Shown here piece by piece: positions 1 through 9,156 of a stretch of 64,000 bases of DNA. Every line of letters starts with the position of its first letter. Positions within the stretch are counted from its first letter, which is position 1. The notes beneath the pieces are model-generated. The model was not told where the DNA came from. It saw only the letters and a program-made list of their open reading frames with translations, and did no database searches. This DNA comes from Noviherbaspirillum aerium (GTDB lineage Bacteria > Pseudomonadota > Gammaproteobacteria > Burkholderiales > Burkholderiaceae_D): contig NZ_VFAH01000010.1 of assembly GCF_008929045.1 (NCBI RefSeq), forward strand, positions 124,001 through 188,000, in the 5' to 3' direction. The position numbers and the translations under genes were made by a program.

Positions 1-231
1 AATGCCGAGAACGTATGAAATCCGCTCCAGCGTATCGCGCCCCAGGCGAGCCAGTTCCGGCTCCTTCTTCCATTTATAGAATGTTGATCGCGGGGGATTT
101 CCGAGCAGCGTCAGCTGCATTTCCAAATCAAGCCGCCATAAACGCGCAATATTGTCGAACGCGCGGATAGCTGCCGGTGACATGGCATCCGGGCTAAACC
201 CTGCAGCAGGACGAGGATAGCGTACGGCCAT
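1..231 (-). CDS. Xre/MbcA/ParS-family antitoxin, N-terminal part (runs off left edge)
   Basis: An open frame of 77 codons starts with ATG at 231-229 and continues past base 1. The fragment has the layout of the N-terminal Xre-like helix-turn-helix domain of MbcA/ParS/Xre antitoxins: an FDNIARLWRLD stretch, then LLGNPPRSTFYKWKK, then DTLERISYVLGI, each close to the family pattern (LLG-P-S/T-YRWK, D-LERIS-LGIY). Family members neutralise RES or related toxins and repress their own operon; the C-terminal toxin-binding domain and any toxin gene would lie outside the window. An in-frame stop (TAA) lies 45 bases upstream and no other ATG follows it, which fixes the start. No clear Shine-Dalgarno is visible. 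Family assignment is confident; partner and function are inferred. Confidence 0.8.
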   Translation of the reverse strand, partial: MAVRYPRPAAGFSPDAMSPAAIRAFDNIARLWRLDLEMQLTLLGNPPRSTFYKWKKEPELARLGRDTLERISYVLGI

Positions 232-425
232 TGGCGATATCGATAGGGAAAGTAGAATAGATTCAATTTATTCCATAAAGAGAAAAATTGCAAAGAAATT
301 TCCAGAAATGGAAGGTGTCCGGCGAGTTTCAAAAACTCGTTGCAATCTTTTTTCCAAGATATGGTCAGAACATGGTTCCATTGCGCCTTTCTTCATGCCA
401 AGCCGCCTGTCATCAACGCGACAAA

Positions 426-454
426 TCAACAGCGTATAAACGCAGGCGTATAAT
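426..454 (+). promoter_or_regulatory. Possible promoter of the rhlE gene
   Basis: A perfect TATAAT at 449-454 follows a weaker TCAACA at 426-431 with 17-bp spacing. This would start transcription near 461, leaving a 5' leader of about 75 bases before the rhlE ATG. The rest of 232-534 shows no credible gene. Confidence 0.4.
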
Positions 455-534
455 GAAGGGTTGTTCATCCAGACAGCGCTCGACCACATCGGGATGCTGT
501 GCTTAACCGGCCGCTCGGCCCATAGATAGCGATT

Positions 535-1983
535 ATGTCAGACACCCTGTTAGCACCCACGCAACCTGCCACGCCTGCGGTCCGTTTTGACGACTTCGGA
601 CTCTCGCCCGACATCTTGCGCGCGCTTGCCGACCAAGGTTATGTTCACCCGACCCCGATCCAGGCGGAAGCGATCCCGATCGTCCTCCAGGGCCGCGATG
701 TCATGGGCGCGGCACAAACCGGCACAGGCAAGACGGCCGGTTTTTCCTTGCCGATCATCCAGTTGCTGCTGGCCCATGCCAGTACCAGCGCATCGCCCGC
801 ACGGCATCCGGTACGCGCCCTGATCCTGACGCCGACACGCGAGCTCGCCGACCAGGTCGCCGACAACGTGAAAGCCTATTCCCGTCACACGCCGCTCAGG
901 TCCACCGTGATTTTCGGCGGCGTCGACATGGCGCCGCAGACCGCCGCGTTGCGTAGCGGCGTCGAAATTGTCATCGCCACGCCAGGCCGCCTGCTTGATC
1001 ATGTGCAGCAGAAAACGCTCAATCTGTCGCAGACCCAGATTCTCGTCATGGATGAAGCCGATCGCATGCTGGACATGGGCTTCCTGCCCGACTTGCAGCG
1101 CATCATCAACCTGCTGCCGAAACAGCGCCAGAACCTGATGTTCTCCGCCACGTTCTCGCCGGAGATCAAGAAGCTGGCCAACAGCTTCCTCAAGAATCCG
1201 GTCACCATCGAAGTCGCGCGCAGCAATGCCACCGCCGACAACGTAACCCAGGTGCTGTTCAAGGTGGAAGAAGACGCCAAGCAGGAAGCGGTTGCCCACA
1301 TCATCCGCACGCGCGGACTCAAGCAGGTCATCGTGTTTTCGAACACGAAGATCGGTGCATCGCGCCTGTCGCGCCACCTGGAAAAGGAAGGCGTCAAGGC
1401 GGCGGCGATCCATGGCGACAAGACCCAGACTGAGCGCATGGCGGCGCTGGAAGCCTTCAAGCAGGGCACAATCGAAGTGCTGGTGGCAACCGATGTCGCC
1501 GCCCGCGGCCTCGATATCGCCGAACTTCCCTGCGTGATCAACTTCGACCTGCCGTACAACGCGGAAGATTACGTCCACAGGATCGGCCGCACCGGTCGCG
1601 CCGGCGCCTCCGGCGATGCGATTTCCCTGTTTACCGACAAGGACGCCAGGCTGCTGACCGACATCGAAAAGCTGATCAAGCACACCATTGCGCGTCAGCC
1701 GCTCACCGGTTTCGTGCCCCAGCGTTCTTCGGACCGCAGGCCGCCGCGCCATGAAGAAAGCGAAGAGCGATCATCATCCGGCGGCATGAGCAGGGGTGCC
1801 AGCCAGTACGGCCGCAACTCTCATTCGCCGCGCAAGGAAAAGATCGATCCCTGGTTCCTGAAGCCGTACGAGCCTGCAGCGCCTACGCCGCAGGCAGAGA
1901 ACGGCAATGCCTCCGACCAAGGTAACGGCAAGCCGCCCAAGGTAAAGGTCGCGGCATTGCTGGGCGGCTTGCAGAAGCGCTGA
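535..1983 (+). CDS. rhlE: DEAD-box ATP-dependent RNA helicase RhlE
   Basis: 482 aa. The helicase core is complete: Q motif with the FDDFGLSPDILRAL opening (about residues 18-45), Walker A AQTGTGKT (60-67), PTREL (100-104), TPGR (149-152), DEAD (173-176), SAT (204-206), and in the second RecA domain TDVAARGLDI and HRIGRTGR. A basic, low-complexity C-terminal tail (about 390-482) is typical of betaproteobacterial RhlE. The family unwinds short RNA duplexes in ribosome assembly and RNA turnover in the cytoplasm. It is monocistronic: an inverted-repeat terminator separates it from the convergent gluQ gene. The RhlE subgroup rests on overall layout; DEAD-box membership is certain. Confidence 0.9.
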   Translation: MSDTLLAPTQPATPAVRFDDFGLSPDILRALADQGYVHPTPIQAEAIPIVLQGRDVMGAAQTGTGKTAGFSLPIIQLLLAHASTSASPARHPVRALILTPTRELADQVADNVKAYSRHTPLRSTVIFGGVDMAPQTAALRSGVEIVIATPGRLLDHVQQKTLNLSQTQILVMDEADRMLDMGFLPDLQRIINLLPKQRQNLMFSATFSPEIKKLANSFLKNPVTIEVARSNATADNVTQVLFKVEEDAKQEAVAHIIRTRGLKQVIVFSNTKIGASRLSRHLEKEGVKAAAIHGDKTQTERMAALEAFKQGTIEVLVATDVAARGLDIAELPCVINFDLPYNAEDYVHRIGRTGRAGASGDAISLFTDKDARLLTDIEKLIKHTIARQPLTGFVPQRSSDRRPPRHEESEERSSSGGMSRGASQYGRNSHSPRKEKIDPWFLKPYEPAAPTPQAENGNASDQGNGKPPKVKVAALLGGLQKR

Positions 1984-2250
1984 AACAGGCTGGACGGCTC
2001 TCTAGCCCGTGTTTGACAAGCGTTGCGAGCGGGTTTGGGGGGCGCGTTGCGTTGGGAAGCGGGAGCGCCGGCGTACGGGCAGTACGCCGCGCCACACGCG
2101 TGAATCCGGAGTGCGGCAGCTCATCCAATCCAATCCCGCCCAAGTCAGTGAGCATGCTTGACTGCAATCCGCTCTATAGATCCGGCCCGAAAATATGTTG
2201 GGCCCGGATTCCCTCACCCCGGCCCTCTCCCAGAGGCAGAGGGTGAGATC
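1984..2250. repeat. Intergenic mosaic of short repeat fragments
   Basis: No gene is seen here. Three pieces recur elsewhere in the window or are palindromic: bases 2004-2033 match the left end of the GGCTGTGTTTGATAAGC element (also at 3212 and 56734); 2162-2175 (CTGCAATCCGCTCT) match the right end of the 159-bp element at 49416 and 56575; and 2211-2247 form an imperfect inverted repeat with CTCACCC and GGGTGAG arms. The stretch looks like accumulated debris of small non-coding elements. Confidence 0.55.
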
Positions 2251-2252
2251 AG

Positions 2253-2283
2253 CGACCCGAAAAATAAGCCATTTTTCGGGTCG
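2253..2283. terminator. Bidirectional intrinsic terminator between rhlE and gluQ
   Basis: A perfect 13-bp inverted repeat, CGACCCGAAAAAT against ATTTTTCGGGTCG with a 5-base loop, lies between two convergent genes. The A/T-rich inner half gives U-rich RNA on either strand. Confidence 0.75.
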
Positions 2284-2311
2284 AATCAATAGAATCCATG
2301 GGGAAGCGGTC

Positions 2312-3181
2312 TCAATCCCCGAAACGCCTGTGCCAGCCCTGCAGTGCAGATTGCCAGAATTGCTCCACTGTCCCGACGCCGTTTAGCGGCATCTCCAGGA
2401 TCGCAGCGGCCCTCAGCAGTTCCGGCAGCGGATTGGCGGTATCCAGCGCCAGCGCACCGGTCTGCTTGGATAATTTCTCGCCAGCCGAATTGGTCACGAC
2501 CGGCACATGCAGATAGCGTGGCGTCGGCATCCCCAGCAGGCGCTGCAGATAAATCTGGCGAGGTGTCGAGTCGAGCAGGTCGGCGCCGCGAACGATGTCG
2601 GTTACCTGCTGATCGGCGTCATCCACCACCACCGCAAGCTGGTAGGCCCAGAAACCGTCGGCCCGCCTGAGCACGAAGTCTCCCGCTTCGGATGGCAGAT
2701 GCTGCGAGATTTCACCCTGCCAGCGGTCGGTAAAGGTAATGCGGCACGCATCGGCGATGCGCAGGCGGTAGGCACGCGCGGTCTTGCCTTCCGCCAGGCC
2801 GCCGCGGCAGGTGCCTGGATATACCGCAGCTCCGTCGCTGGCGACGCCGATGCGTGAATCCGCGATTTCCCTGCGCGTGCAGCCGCAGGGATAGGCATTT
2901 TCGCCGAGACGCGCGAATGCCGCTTCATACAAGGCCTTGCGGCGGCTTTGCCACAGGACTTCACCATCCCACCGCATGCCGAATGCCTGCAGGCATTGAA
3001 GTATCGCTTCGTCCGCACCCTTGATGGCACGTGCCTCGTCAATGTCTTCAATGCGCACCAGCCAGGTTCCGTCATGCACGCGGGCGTCGAGGTAACTGGC
3101 CATCGCGGCCACCAGCGAACCCATGTGCAATGGACCAGTGGGCGAGGGGGCGAAGCGACCGGTATAGGCAGTGTTGTCCAT
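2312..3181 (-). CDS. gluQ: Glutamyl-Q tRNA(Asp) synthetase
   Basis: 289 aa, the usual length of the GluQRS family: a glutamyl-tRNA synthetase catalytic core without the anticodon-binding domain, which attaches glutamate to queuosine in tRNA(Asp). Visible features are the opening [15 protein letters not shown] with the class I HIGH equivalent HMGS (residues 19-22), a KMSKS-type KLSKQ near residue 240, and the family's zinc ligands C99, C101, Y121 and C125. The start ATG at 3181 precedes the invariant [10 protein letters not shown] block by only a few residues. It is convergent with rhlE and shows no operon partner. Confidence 0.92.
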   Translation of the reverse strand: MDNTAYTGRFAPSPTGPLHMGSLVAAMASYLDARVHDGTWLVRIEDIDEARAIKGADEAILQCLQAFGMRWDGEVLWQSRRKALYEAAFARLGENAYPCGCTRREIADSRIGVASDGAAVYPGTCRGGLAEGKTARAYRLRIADACRITFTDRWQGEISQHLPSEAGDFVLRRADGFWAYQLAVVVDDADQQVTDIVRGADLLDSTPRQIYLQRLLGMPTPRYLHVPVVTNSAGEKLSKQTGALALDTANPLPELLRAAAILEMPLNGVGTVEQFWQSALQGWHRRFGD

Positions 3182-3211
3182 GTATTGGAAAGAATTGATC
3201 GAAATGGTCTA

Positions 3212-3347
3212 GGCTGTGTTTGATAAGCCGCTGTTCGGTCCAGGTTCAGATCCGCGCCTGCAGTGTTCGGCGTACGTCCGTACGCGTGCGCTCCCGCACT
3301 TCAACGCAACTCAGCTCCTAACCTCGCGACGCTTATCGAACGCAGCC
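3212..3347. repeat. MITE-like element R3 with 17-bp terminal inverted repeats
   Basis: The left end GGCTGTGTTTGATAAGC (3212-3228) is matched by the reverse complement of the right end (3331-3347) with 2 mismatches. The interior carries further small palindromes (GCGTACGTCCGTACGC). The same left end recurs at 2004-2033 and 56734-56752 with different continuations. No coding capacity is seen, so it would have to be mobilised in trans. Confidence 0.6.
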
Positions 3348-3562
3348 TGGCAGACCGGCATGCGCCTTGTACCTTGCCCGCTGCCGATGCCTTTGCTATT
3401 TGCTGATATTGTAAGCGGCTGAACGATCCCGATATCAACCATTGATGTGCAATGGCAATGGCAATAACAACGGCTAACACAATGCCGCCGGCCTTCCGGC
3501 AAAGCCGGCAGCTGTCATGGCATGAAACCACCGGACCGGTATCCAGAAGAAAGGAATCTCAC

Positions 3563-4261
3563 ATGATCGAACTGCGCAGGAGCGAAGAGCGGGGCCATGC
3601 CAATCATGGATGGCTGGATTCCTATCACAGCTTTTCCTTTGCCGATTATTACGACCCCGAACATATGGCCTTCGGGCCCTTGCGGGTCATCAACGAGGAC
3701 CGCATCGACGGCGGCGCCGGCTTCGGCGCTCATGGACATCGCGACATGGAAATCATCAGCTATGTACTGGAGGGCGAGCTTGCCCATAAGGACAACATGG
3801 GCAATGGCAGCGTGATTCGTCCCGGCGACGTGCAGCGGATGAGTGCGGGACGCGGCATCATGCATTCCGAATTCAACCATGCCAAGGACCGCCAGGCGCA
3901 TTTTCTGCAGATCTGGATAGAGCCGAACCGCTTCGGCATCCAGCCCGGTTATGAGGAAAAGCGTTTCGAGGCCGAGGAAAAGCAGGGCCGTCTGCGCCTG
4001 ATCGCCAGTCCGGACGGACGGGACGGCTCCGTGACGATTCATCAGGATGCGCAGGTGTACGCTGGCCTGTTCGACGGCGGTGACAGTGTGCGGCTGGATA
4101 TCCAGCCCGGCCGCCGTGTCTATCTGCATGTGGCGAAAGGTGAAATCCAGGTGAATCAGAGCATGCTCAAAGCCGGCGATGCCGTGAAGCTGACCAACGA
4201 ACCGGGTATCGAACTGATTAACGGGAAGGCGGCGGAAGTCCTGCTGTTTGATCTGCCCTGA
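3563..4261 (+). CDS. Pirin family protein
   Basis: 232 aa, bicupin fold. The start at 3563 is chosen because AAGGAA lies 7 bases upstream and the protein then begins with the typical MIELRRSEERGHANHGWLDS; a longer frame from 3452 adds an unrelated leader. The four pirin metal ligands are present at H57, H59, H101 and E103 (GAHGHRDME and IMHSEFN). Bacterial pirins are iron-binding cytosolic proteins, some with quercetin dioxygenase activity, others regulating metabolic enzymes; the substrate cannot be told from sequence. It is flanked by non-coding elements and appears monocistronic. Confidence 0.88.
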   Translation: MIELRRSEERGHANHGWLDSYHSFSFADYYDPEHMAFGPLRVINEDRIDGGAGFGAHGHRDMEIISYVLEGELAHKDNMGNGSVIRPGDVQRMSAGRGIMHSEFNHAKDRQAHFLQIWIEPNRFGIQPGYEEKRFEAEEKQGRLRLIASPDGRDGSVTIHQDAQVYAGLFDGGDSVRLDIQPGRRVYLHVAKGEIQVNQSMLKAGDAVKLTNEPGIELINGKAAEVLLFDLP

Positions 4262-4276
4262 CCTGATGCCGAGGTG

Positions 4277-4440
4277 CTAGAGCGTTTTCGCCTTGACCGG
4301 CCTAGTTGAGGCCGAGGCAGATTGCTGCTGGAACAAGGCGTGACGACGCAACATGGCCTAGCCATGGCAAGGAGTCACAACGCCGTGCCGGCGGCAACCT
4401 GTCCGGGATCGGCAGGCGGGTCAGGGTGAAACCGCTCTAG
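4277..4440. repeat. MITE-like element R2 with 22-bp terminal inverted repeats
   Basis: 164 bp. The left end begins CTAGAGCGTTTTCGCC and the right end is its reverse complement with 3 mismatches in 22 positions; both ends terminate in CTAG. Related end sequences (AGAGCGGTTTCGGCTTGACT) occur at 41329-41353 and 49576-49600. There is no open frame of note. Confidence 0.6.
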
Positions 4441-4489
4441 CCACCGGGCCGGTTCGCGTGATGCGGCGCGCAGACACGCCTGTTCGATG

Positions 4490-5749
4490 TCAGGAAACCT
4501 GTTTGCCTTCAAGCAGGGCCGGCTCCATGCGGTCGATGTTGATGGCCGGATCGAGCCAGGCGCAGCCGGCAAAGTTCTCATGGCTGATGTTCATCACCGT
4601 GAACACCAGTGCAAGATCGCGCCACTCGTAGTTGTTCACCAGGTGGGTTTCCGTGCTGGAGAGCGCGGTGGCAATTGAATAACTCCCTTGCCCGAGGTTC
4701 ATCGGGAAGGTGAATGCGTAGGTCAGCTCTTCTCCCGGCTGGACTTCGTCCATCGGACGGTCCTTGAGGGAAGTGTTGGTGCCGTACATCGGCTGGCCCA
4801 GCCTGTCCTTGATCATGTAACCCAGAATCAGGCGCGGTATATGGGCATTGGCCCGGACGGTGATTTTCAGCGTGACCGTGCTGCCGACATCGACGACTTC
4901 CACCGGCTGTCCGCTTTCATTCAGCAATGCGATGGAAGTGACTGTCGCTTCGCCGGTGCCGGAAATGGTTTTCACTTTTCCGTCGGACAGCTTCTCCTGG
5001 CGCACCGTCTGGTTCTCCCGCTCGGCGATCATGGCATTGTAGAAATCCATGATTTCCTCCGGCTCGCCTTCCTTTGCGATGCGGCCCGCATCCAGCAGGA
5101 TGGCGCGGTCGCATACCGACTGAATCGCGCCCTTGTCATGGGATACGATCAGCAGCGTGGTGCCCTGCTTGCGGAATTCACGGATACGGTCGAAGCTCTT
5201 GTGCTGAAAGTAGGCGTCACCGACGGAAAGCGCTTCATCGACAATCAGGACATCCGGCCGCTTGGCCGTGGCAAGGCTGAACGCCAGGCGCATCTGCATG
5301 CCGCTGGAATACACCCGGACCGGTTCATCCATGTACTCGCCGATTTCCGCAAAAGCCTCGATCTGCGGCATCAGGGTATTGATTTCCTCGGAGCTGAGGC
5401 CGATAAGCTGGCCGGCCATATGAACGTTCTGGCGGCCGGTGAATTCCCCATGGAACCCCATTCCCAGTTCCAGCAGCGCCGCCACCTTGCCATGGATGGT
5501 GACATTGCCCGTCGTTGGCTGGGCGGTACCGGTGATCAGCTTGAGAAGCGTGCTCTTGCCGGCGCCATTGATTCCGATGATGCCGACCGCCTCGCCGGAT
5601 TCGATCTTGAAGTTGATATCCCGTAACACCCACTTGAGGTGGTGCCGCACCGCGGCGCTGCTCGGGGAAATCCACTCGGCAAGCCGCGACCACTGATTGC
5701 GGTATTGTTTATAAGCCTTGCCAAGGTTGGTAACGTGAATGCTGCCCAT
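4490..5749 (-). CDS. Wzt-like ABC transporter ATP-binding protein for polysaccharide export
   Basis: 419 aa from the ATG at 5749, where MGSIHVTNLGKAY gives a normal ABC opening; an upstream start at 5845 adds an atypical leader. Walker A is at residues 59-67 (GINGAGKST), followed by the YSSGMQMRLAFS signature and the Walker B DVLIVDEAL. The last 170 or so residues form a beta-rich domain like the Wzt C-terminal carbohydrate-binding domain that recognises the finished chain before export. Such proteins energise ABC-dependent export of O-antigen or capsule through a Wzm permease, which is not in this window. The methyltransferase and glycosyltransferase at 12.6-17.1 kb fit the same pathway. Confidence 0.82.
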   Translation of the reverse strand: MGSIHVTNLGKAYKQYRNQWSRLAEWISPSSAAVRHHLKWVLRDINFKIESGEAVGIIGINGAGKSTLLKLITGTAQPTTGNVTIHGKVAALLELGMGFHGEFTGRQNVHMAGQLIGLSSEEINTLMPQIEAFAEIGEYMDEPVRVYSSGMQMRLAFSLATAKRPDVLIVDEALSVGDAYFQHKSFDRIREFRKQGTTLLIVSHDKGAIQSVCDRAILLDAGRIAKEGEPEEIMDFYNAMIAERENQTVRQEKLSDGKVKTISGTGEATVTSIALLNESGQPVEVVDVGSTVTLKITVRANAHIPRLILGYMIKDRLGQPMYGTNTSLKDRPMDEVQPGEELTYAFTFPMNLGQGSYSIATALSSTETHLVNNYEWRDLALVFTVMNISHENFAGCAWLDPAINIDRMEPALLEGKQVS

Positions 5750-5955
5750 GAAATTGTCGTGTCTTGCGAAATAAGGGAAGCGGCAGCTTTGGTGCGCCTG
5801 CTGACCGCCGGCAAGGCGAAACCCGCCCTGCGAAATGTTAAACACGCAACATTACATCAAGTGATGATGAGATTGAAGCGAGATTACAAATCTCTATGAT
5901 GCCACGCATAAAGCAGAGTGGCCCGACACCGGAGAGTTCATCCCGGGCGCGGCAA

Positions 5956-6756
5956 TCAGCTTCCTTGCGCCAGCTTCTTCAATTCGTTGGGTTTCAGGAT
6001 GATCAGCCGGTGTGCATCCTTCTGGACGATGCCTTGCTGCACCAGCATCAATAGCGCGCGGGTCACGGTTTCGCGGCTGGTGTTGACCATGCTCGCAATG
6101 TCCTGGTGGGTGGGAAGATTCTCCACCACTTCATTGCTCTGCCCGTCCTGCTTCTTGATCAGGCCGAGGAAGGTATAGATGCGGCGCGAGGTATTGTGAA
6201 TGCTGAGCAGCGCACGGAATTCGGAATCCCGCTGGATCTTCTGCGCGAGGTGGCGCAGCATGTGATTGGCCACGGTCGGCGAATGCGAGAAGAGATGCAG
6301 CGCATTTGCGCTTGGCAGGAAGGCAACCAGCACTTCGCTCAGCGCGACGACGGAAGCCGAACGCGTCGAATTGTTGATGACTGCAATCTCTCCAAAGAAC
6401 TCGCCCGGTTGCAGCATGCGCAGGCCGACCGCCCGGCCGTCCTCGGTGATATCCACCACCTGCAACTGGCCCGCCAGCAGGAACAGCAGGTTATCCCCCT
6501 TGCCGCCTTTTTGCAGCACGACTTCCCGCTTGCCGTAACGCTTGATGCGCAGGCTTTTCTTCACCATCTCCATGTCTTCTTCCGACAGCTGCTCCAGCAA
6601 TGGAATGCGGCGGAGATGGATCTGGTAATTCACTTGTCCCGGAGGTTGTCCCTGGATCGCGGACGCACTGGCATCCATTTGTTCGGCGGACGAACTAGGC
6701 GGCATGTTGGCAGCGACATCACTCTCATTCGCAACTTGCTGTTCATTCAAGGCCAT
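5956..6756 (-). CDS. CRP/FNR-family transcriptional regulator
   Basis: 266 aa with an extra polar 40-residue N-terminus. A cyclic-nucleotide-binding beta-roll (about 48-160) includes a phosphate-binding cassette close to that of E. coli CRP: G122-E123-I-A and R132-S133-A. No FNR-type cysteine cluster is seen. The winged helix-turn-helix (about 190-255) has the recognition helix S-R228-E229-T-V-T-R233, the RExxxR arrangement with which CRP reads TGTGA half-sites. A perfect TGTGA-N6-TCACA site lies upstream of the S-layer gene at 17376. The effector (cAMP or other) is inferred from the cassette. Stand-alone gene with no clear Shine-Dalgarno. Confidence 0.85.
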   Translation of the reverse strand: MALNEQQVANESDVAANMPPSSSAEQMDASASAIQGQPPGQVNYQIHLRRIPLLEQLSEEDMEMVKKSLRIKRYGKREVVLQKGGKGDNLLFLLAGQLQVVDITEDGRAVGLRMLQPGEFFGEIAVINNSTRSASVVALSEVLVAFLPSANALHLFSHSPTVANHMLRHLAQKIQRDSEFRALLSIHNTSRRIYTFLGLIKKQDGQSNEVVENLPTHQDIASMVNTSRETVTRALLMLVQQGIVQKDAHRLIILKPNELKKLAQGS

Positions 6757-6827
6757 TCGATCGTTTCCCAGTTTCCTTCAACCAAAATTTATTATAGCAA
6801 CCCCGCCCTGCGACACGTCGGCTCGTT

Positions 6828-7166
6828 TCAGCGAATCAGGACTAAATGTGGCGAAAATAGGGCAATCAGAACAATACCTGCTGTATTTGCGCCAACATCT
6901 TTCCAGCAGAATTTACGATCTGGCAAAAAATCCTGCAGGAATTCTATGAATACTCCCAGGCAGAACAAACCAATGGCCCAGCACAGAAACTCGTTCAGGC
7001 TCGATGCGATTCTGGTGGCGATCAGGGACAGGACCAGATAGGCGAGAAAGTGCATCAGCTTGTCATTGGGCAAACGGGGAAGCAGTCGGGCGGGCGTCAG
7101 GCATCCTACTGAAATTCCCGCGACGAAAAACGCAAATGCCGCAAGCGGCCAACTCATTATTTCCAT
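6828..7166 (-). CDS. VanZ-like small membrane protein
   Basis: 112 aa with about four hydrophobic segments. The pattern P-NDKLMHFLAYLVLS followed by G-IEFLQ-FLP-R matches the conserved core of the VanZ-like family, whose general role is unknown outside teicoplanin resistance. The gene lies 39 bases upstream of the cyclase stop, in the opposite order to an operon led by the cyclase, so the two may be transcribed separately or together. Confidence 0.65.
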   Translation of the reverse strand: MEIMSWPLAAFAFFVAGISVGCLTPARLLPRLPNDKLMHFLAYLVLSLIATRIASSLNEFLCWAIGLFCLGVFIEFLQDFLPDRKFCWKDVGANTAGIVLIALFSPHLVLIR

Positions 7167-7205
7167 TTTTCAACGTTGTGAAACTGCACCGGTAACGATG
7201 CTTGT

Positions 7206-9014
7206 TTATAAGGCAACAGTGTAGAGCACGGTCGATTTTCCCTTGCCCCGGAGTACGACTTCGCGGATGCGGATAAATTCATGCCGGCGTGCAAGATTGA
7301 CGGTGCCTTCGCCAACGATAATGTTGTAAGGCAGGTCGCGCGCGAAGTCTTCCAGGCGCGAGGCCACGTTCACGCTGTCGCCCACAGCGGTGTACACGCT
7401 GCGAAAACGCGTGCCGAAATCTCCCGCCATGGCGATTCCGCTTTCAATGCCGATACGGACCCGCAGCGGCGCCAGCCCTTTTTCCTTTCGCGCGGCGCTG
7501 AGCTGCTGCACTTCCAGAAGAATCTGCTTGGCCGCGTCGAGCGCCAGATCGGCATGATCGCTGATAGGAAGCGGGGCGCCCCAAAAGGCGACCAGGCCGT
7601 CGCCGGTGTACTTGTCCAGGGTGCCTTGCCGTTCCAGCACCGGCCGGGTGAGGCAGTCGAGGAAATCACGGGTCAGCTGGGCGGCCTCGATCACCGACAG
7701 GGATTCGACCTGGCCGGTGTAGCCCTCCATATCGGCAATCAGCGTGGTGACATGGCATTGCCGAGGCGCGAGCGGATCGGCCAGATCGCTTCGCAGCAGT
7801 TCGTTCACCACCGATTTGGCCACATACTGCTGCAAGGTCCCCAGCAGATACCGGGATCTGCGCTGCGCCAGTTGCCAGTCGAACGGCACCGCGACGGCGA
7901 GCAGAAGAAGATTTGCCGCAATCGGTCCCGTGGTGGAAAACGACGGGTCATGGCCGCTCAGCCAGTAGGCCATGCCGATCCATAGCAGCGAGCTGCCGAG
8001 CAGCAGTGCAACGTTGGCGATGGCCGACAGGCGCGGCAGGGTGAAAATGACCATCAGCGCCACTATCACCGAATACAGGACGGCAGCCATCCTGCCGGAG
8101 TTGGCCAGGATGGATGAGCCGGGCTGCGGCTGCCTGTCGAGGAAATGCGTCAATGCCGCTGCGTGGACAAGTACGCCCGGAGTGGACGTGGCCAGCGGCG
8201 TGGACACCCGGTCGGACAGGCCGAGGGAAGACGAGCCGATCAGCACCAGGCGCCCCTCGATCATGTCGCGCGGAGCGGAAAGGTTGAGGATGTCGGCCGC
8301 GGGTACAAAGGTGTAGGCGCTCCAGGGTCTGGCATAAGGCACGCGCCAGTACCCGTCCTGTTGCTGCAGACCGTCGATGCTGTGATCGCAGCAGCCGAGC
8401 AGCGCCAGCGAGAGCGTCGGGAAATGGCGCCCGTCATACCTGGTAAAGAGGGGCAGGCGGCGCACCATGCCGTCCGCGTCCGGCAGCATGCCGATATTGC
8501 CTAATGCGGTGCTCTGGGCCAGGCCCGCATGATTGCCGATATAGCCGGTGGCCGATACGGTCTCGCGCCCGCTCCTGACGGGAACGTCGCCGCTGATCTT
8601 GCCGACATGCAATGGGGTGGTTCGCATTGCATAGTCGAATGCCTGGGCAAATACGATCGGGTTGGTACGCCCCAGCATGGCAAGATGGGCGTCGCCATCC
8701 TGGTCGGCTTTTTCAGGAAAGACAATATCGAAGGCGATGGCTTTGGCGCCATAGGCCAGCAGCAGATTTTCCGCGAGATCGGCCATGCGCGACCTCGGCC
8801 ATGGCCACGGGCCCACGGCGGCCAGGCTATCTTCATCAATGTCGATCACGGCAATGCGTTTTTCGGGTACATCGGCCAGGCGCATCCGGATGAAGTGATC
8901 CCGCAGCCATTCATTGGCAAGCTGCGATTCTCCGGGCACCACCGACCACTGGGACCACAAGGTCAGTAGTACCGTGCTCAGCGCAATCAGGATACGTATG
9001 GAGGTGGCCGACAT
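7206..9014 (-). CDS. CHASE2-domain adenylate/guanylate cyclase
   Basis: 602 aa from the ATG at 9014. One N-terminal membrane segment is followed by a large extracytoplasmic CHASE2 sensor domain (DVPEKRIAVIDIDEDSL, GPWPWPRSRMADL, AIAFDIVF), about three membrane helices near residues 330-410, and a class III cyclase domain with MEGYTGQ, DKYTGDGLVAFWGAP and an R-near-GIESG block. Such proteins make cAMP or cGMP in response to an unknown periplasmic cue. A longer frame back to 9359 crosses a degenerate repeat element and has no membrane-signal logic, so the shorter start is preferred. The gene is divergent from a FecR-domain gene, a common arrangement. Confidence 0.85.
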   Translation of the reverse strand: MSATSIRILIALSTVLLTLWSQWSVVPGESQLANEWLRDHFIRMRLADVPEKRIAVIDIDEDSLAAVGPWPWPRSRMADLAENLLLAYGAKAIAFDIVFPEKADQDGDAHLAMLGRTNPIVFAQAFDYAMRTTPLHVGKISGDVPVRSGRETVSATGYIGNHAGLAQSTALGNIGMLPDADGMVRRLPLFTRYDGRHFPTLSLALLGCCDHSIDGLQQQDGYWRVPYARPWSAYTFVPAADILNLSAPRDMIEGRLVLIGSSSLGLSDRVSTPLATSTPGVLVHAAALTHFLDRQPQPGSSILANSGRMAAVLYSVIVALMVIFTLPRLSAIANVALLLGSSLLWIGMAYWLSGHDPSFSTTGPIAANLLLLAVAVPFDWQLAQRRSRYLLGTLQQYVAKSVVNELLRSDLADPLAPRQCHVTTLIADMEGYTGQVESLSVIEAAQLTRDFLDCLTRPVLERQGTLDKYTGDGLVAFWGAPLPISDHADLALDAAKQILLEVQQLSAARKEKGLAPLRVRIGIESGIAMAGDFGTRFRSVYTAVGDSVNVASRLEDFARDLPYNIIVGEGTVNLARRHEFIRIREVVLRGKGKSTVLYTVAL

Positions 9015-9156
9015 GAAGACAATGCAAAGGCAGGCATGGTTGCAGATTGTCATCAATGTCAATGAAGCAACCTGGCATGCGCTCAAAAGAGAATGTGGGC
9101 GCAAGTATAGCGTCATCCCCTGCGGCAACGAAGAAGAAGTCGGCTGGAAACCATTG

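Noticed and set aside
550-1752. A 400-codon frame opposite to rhlE
   Set aside because: Shadow of a high-GC gene; the sense strand carries all helicase motifs.
2002-2289. A 95-codon minus-strand frame including LTLCLWERAGVRESG
   Set aside because: This is the usual conceptual translation of a common intergenic repeat, not a protein.
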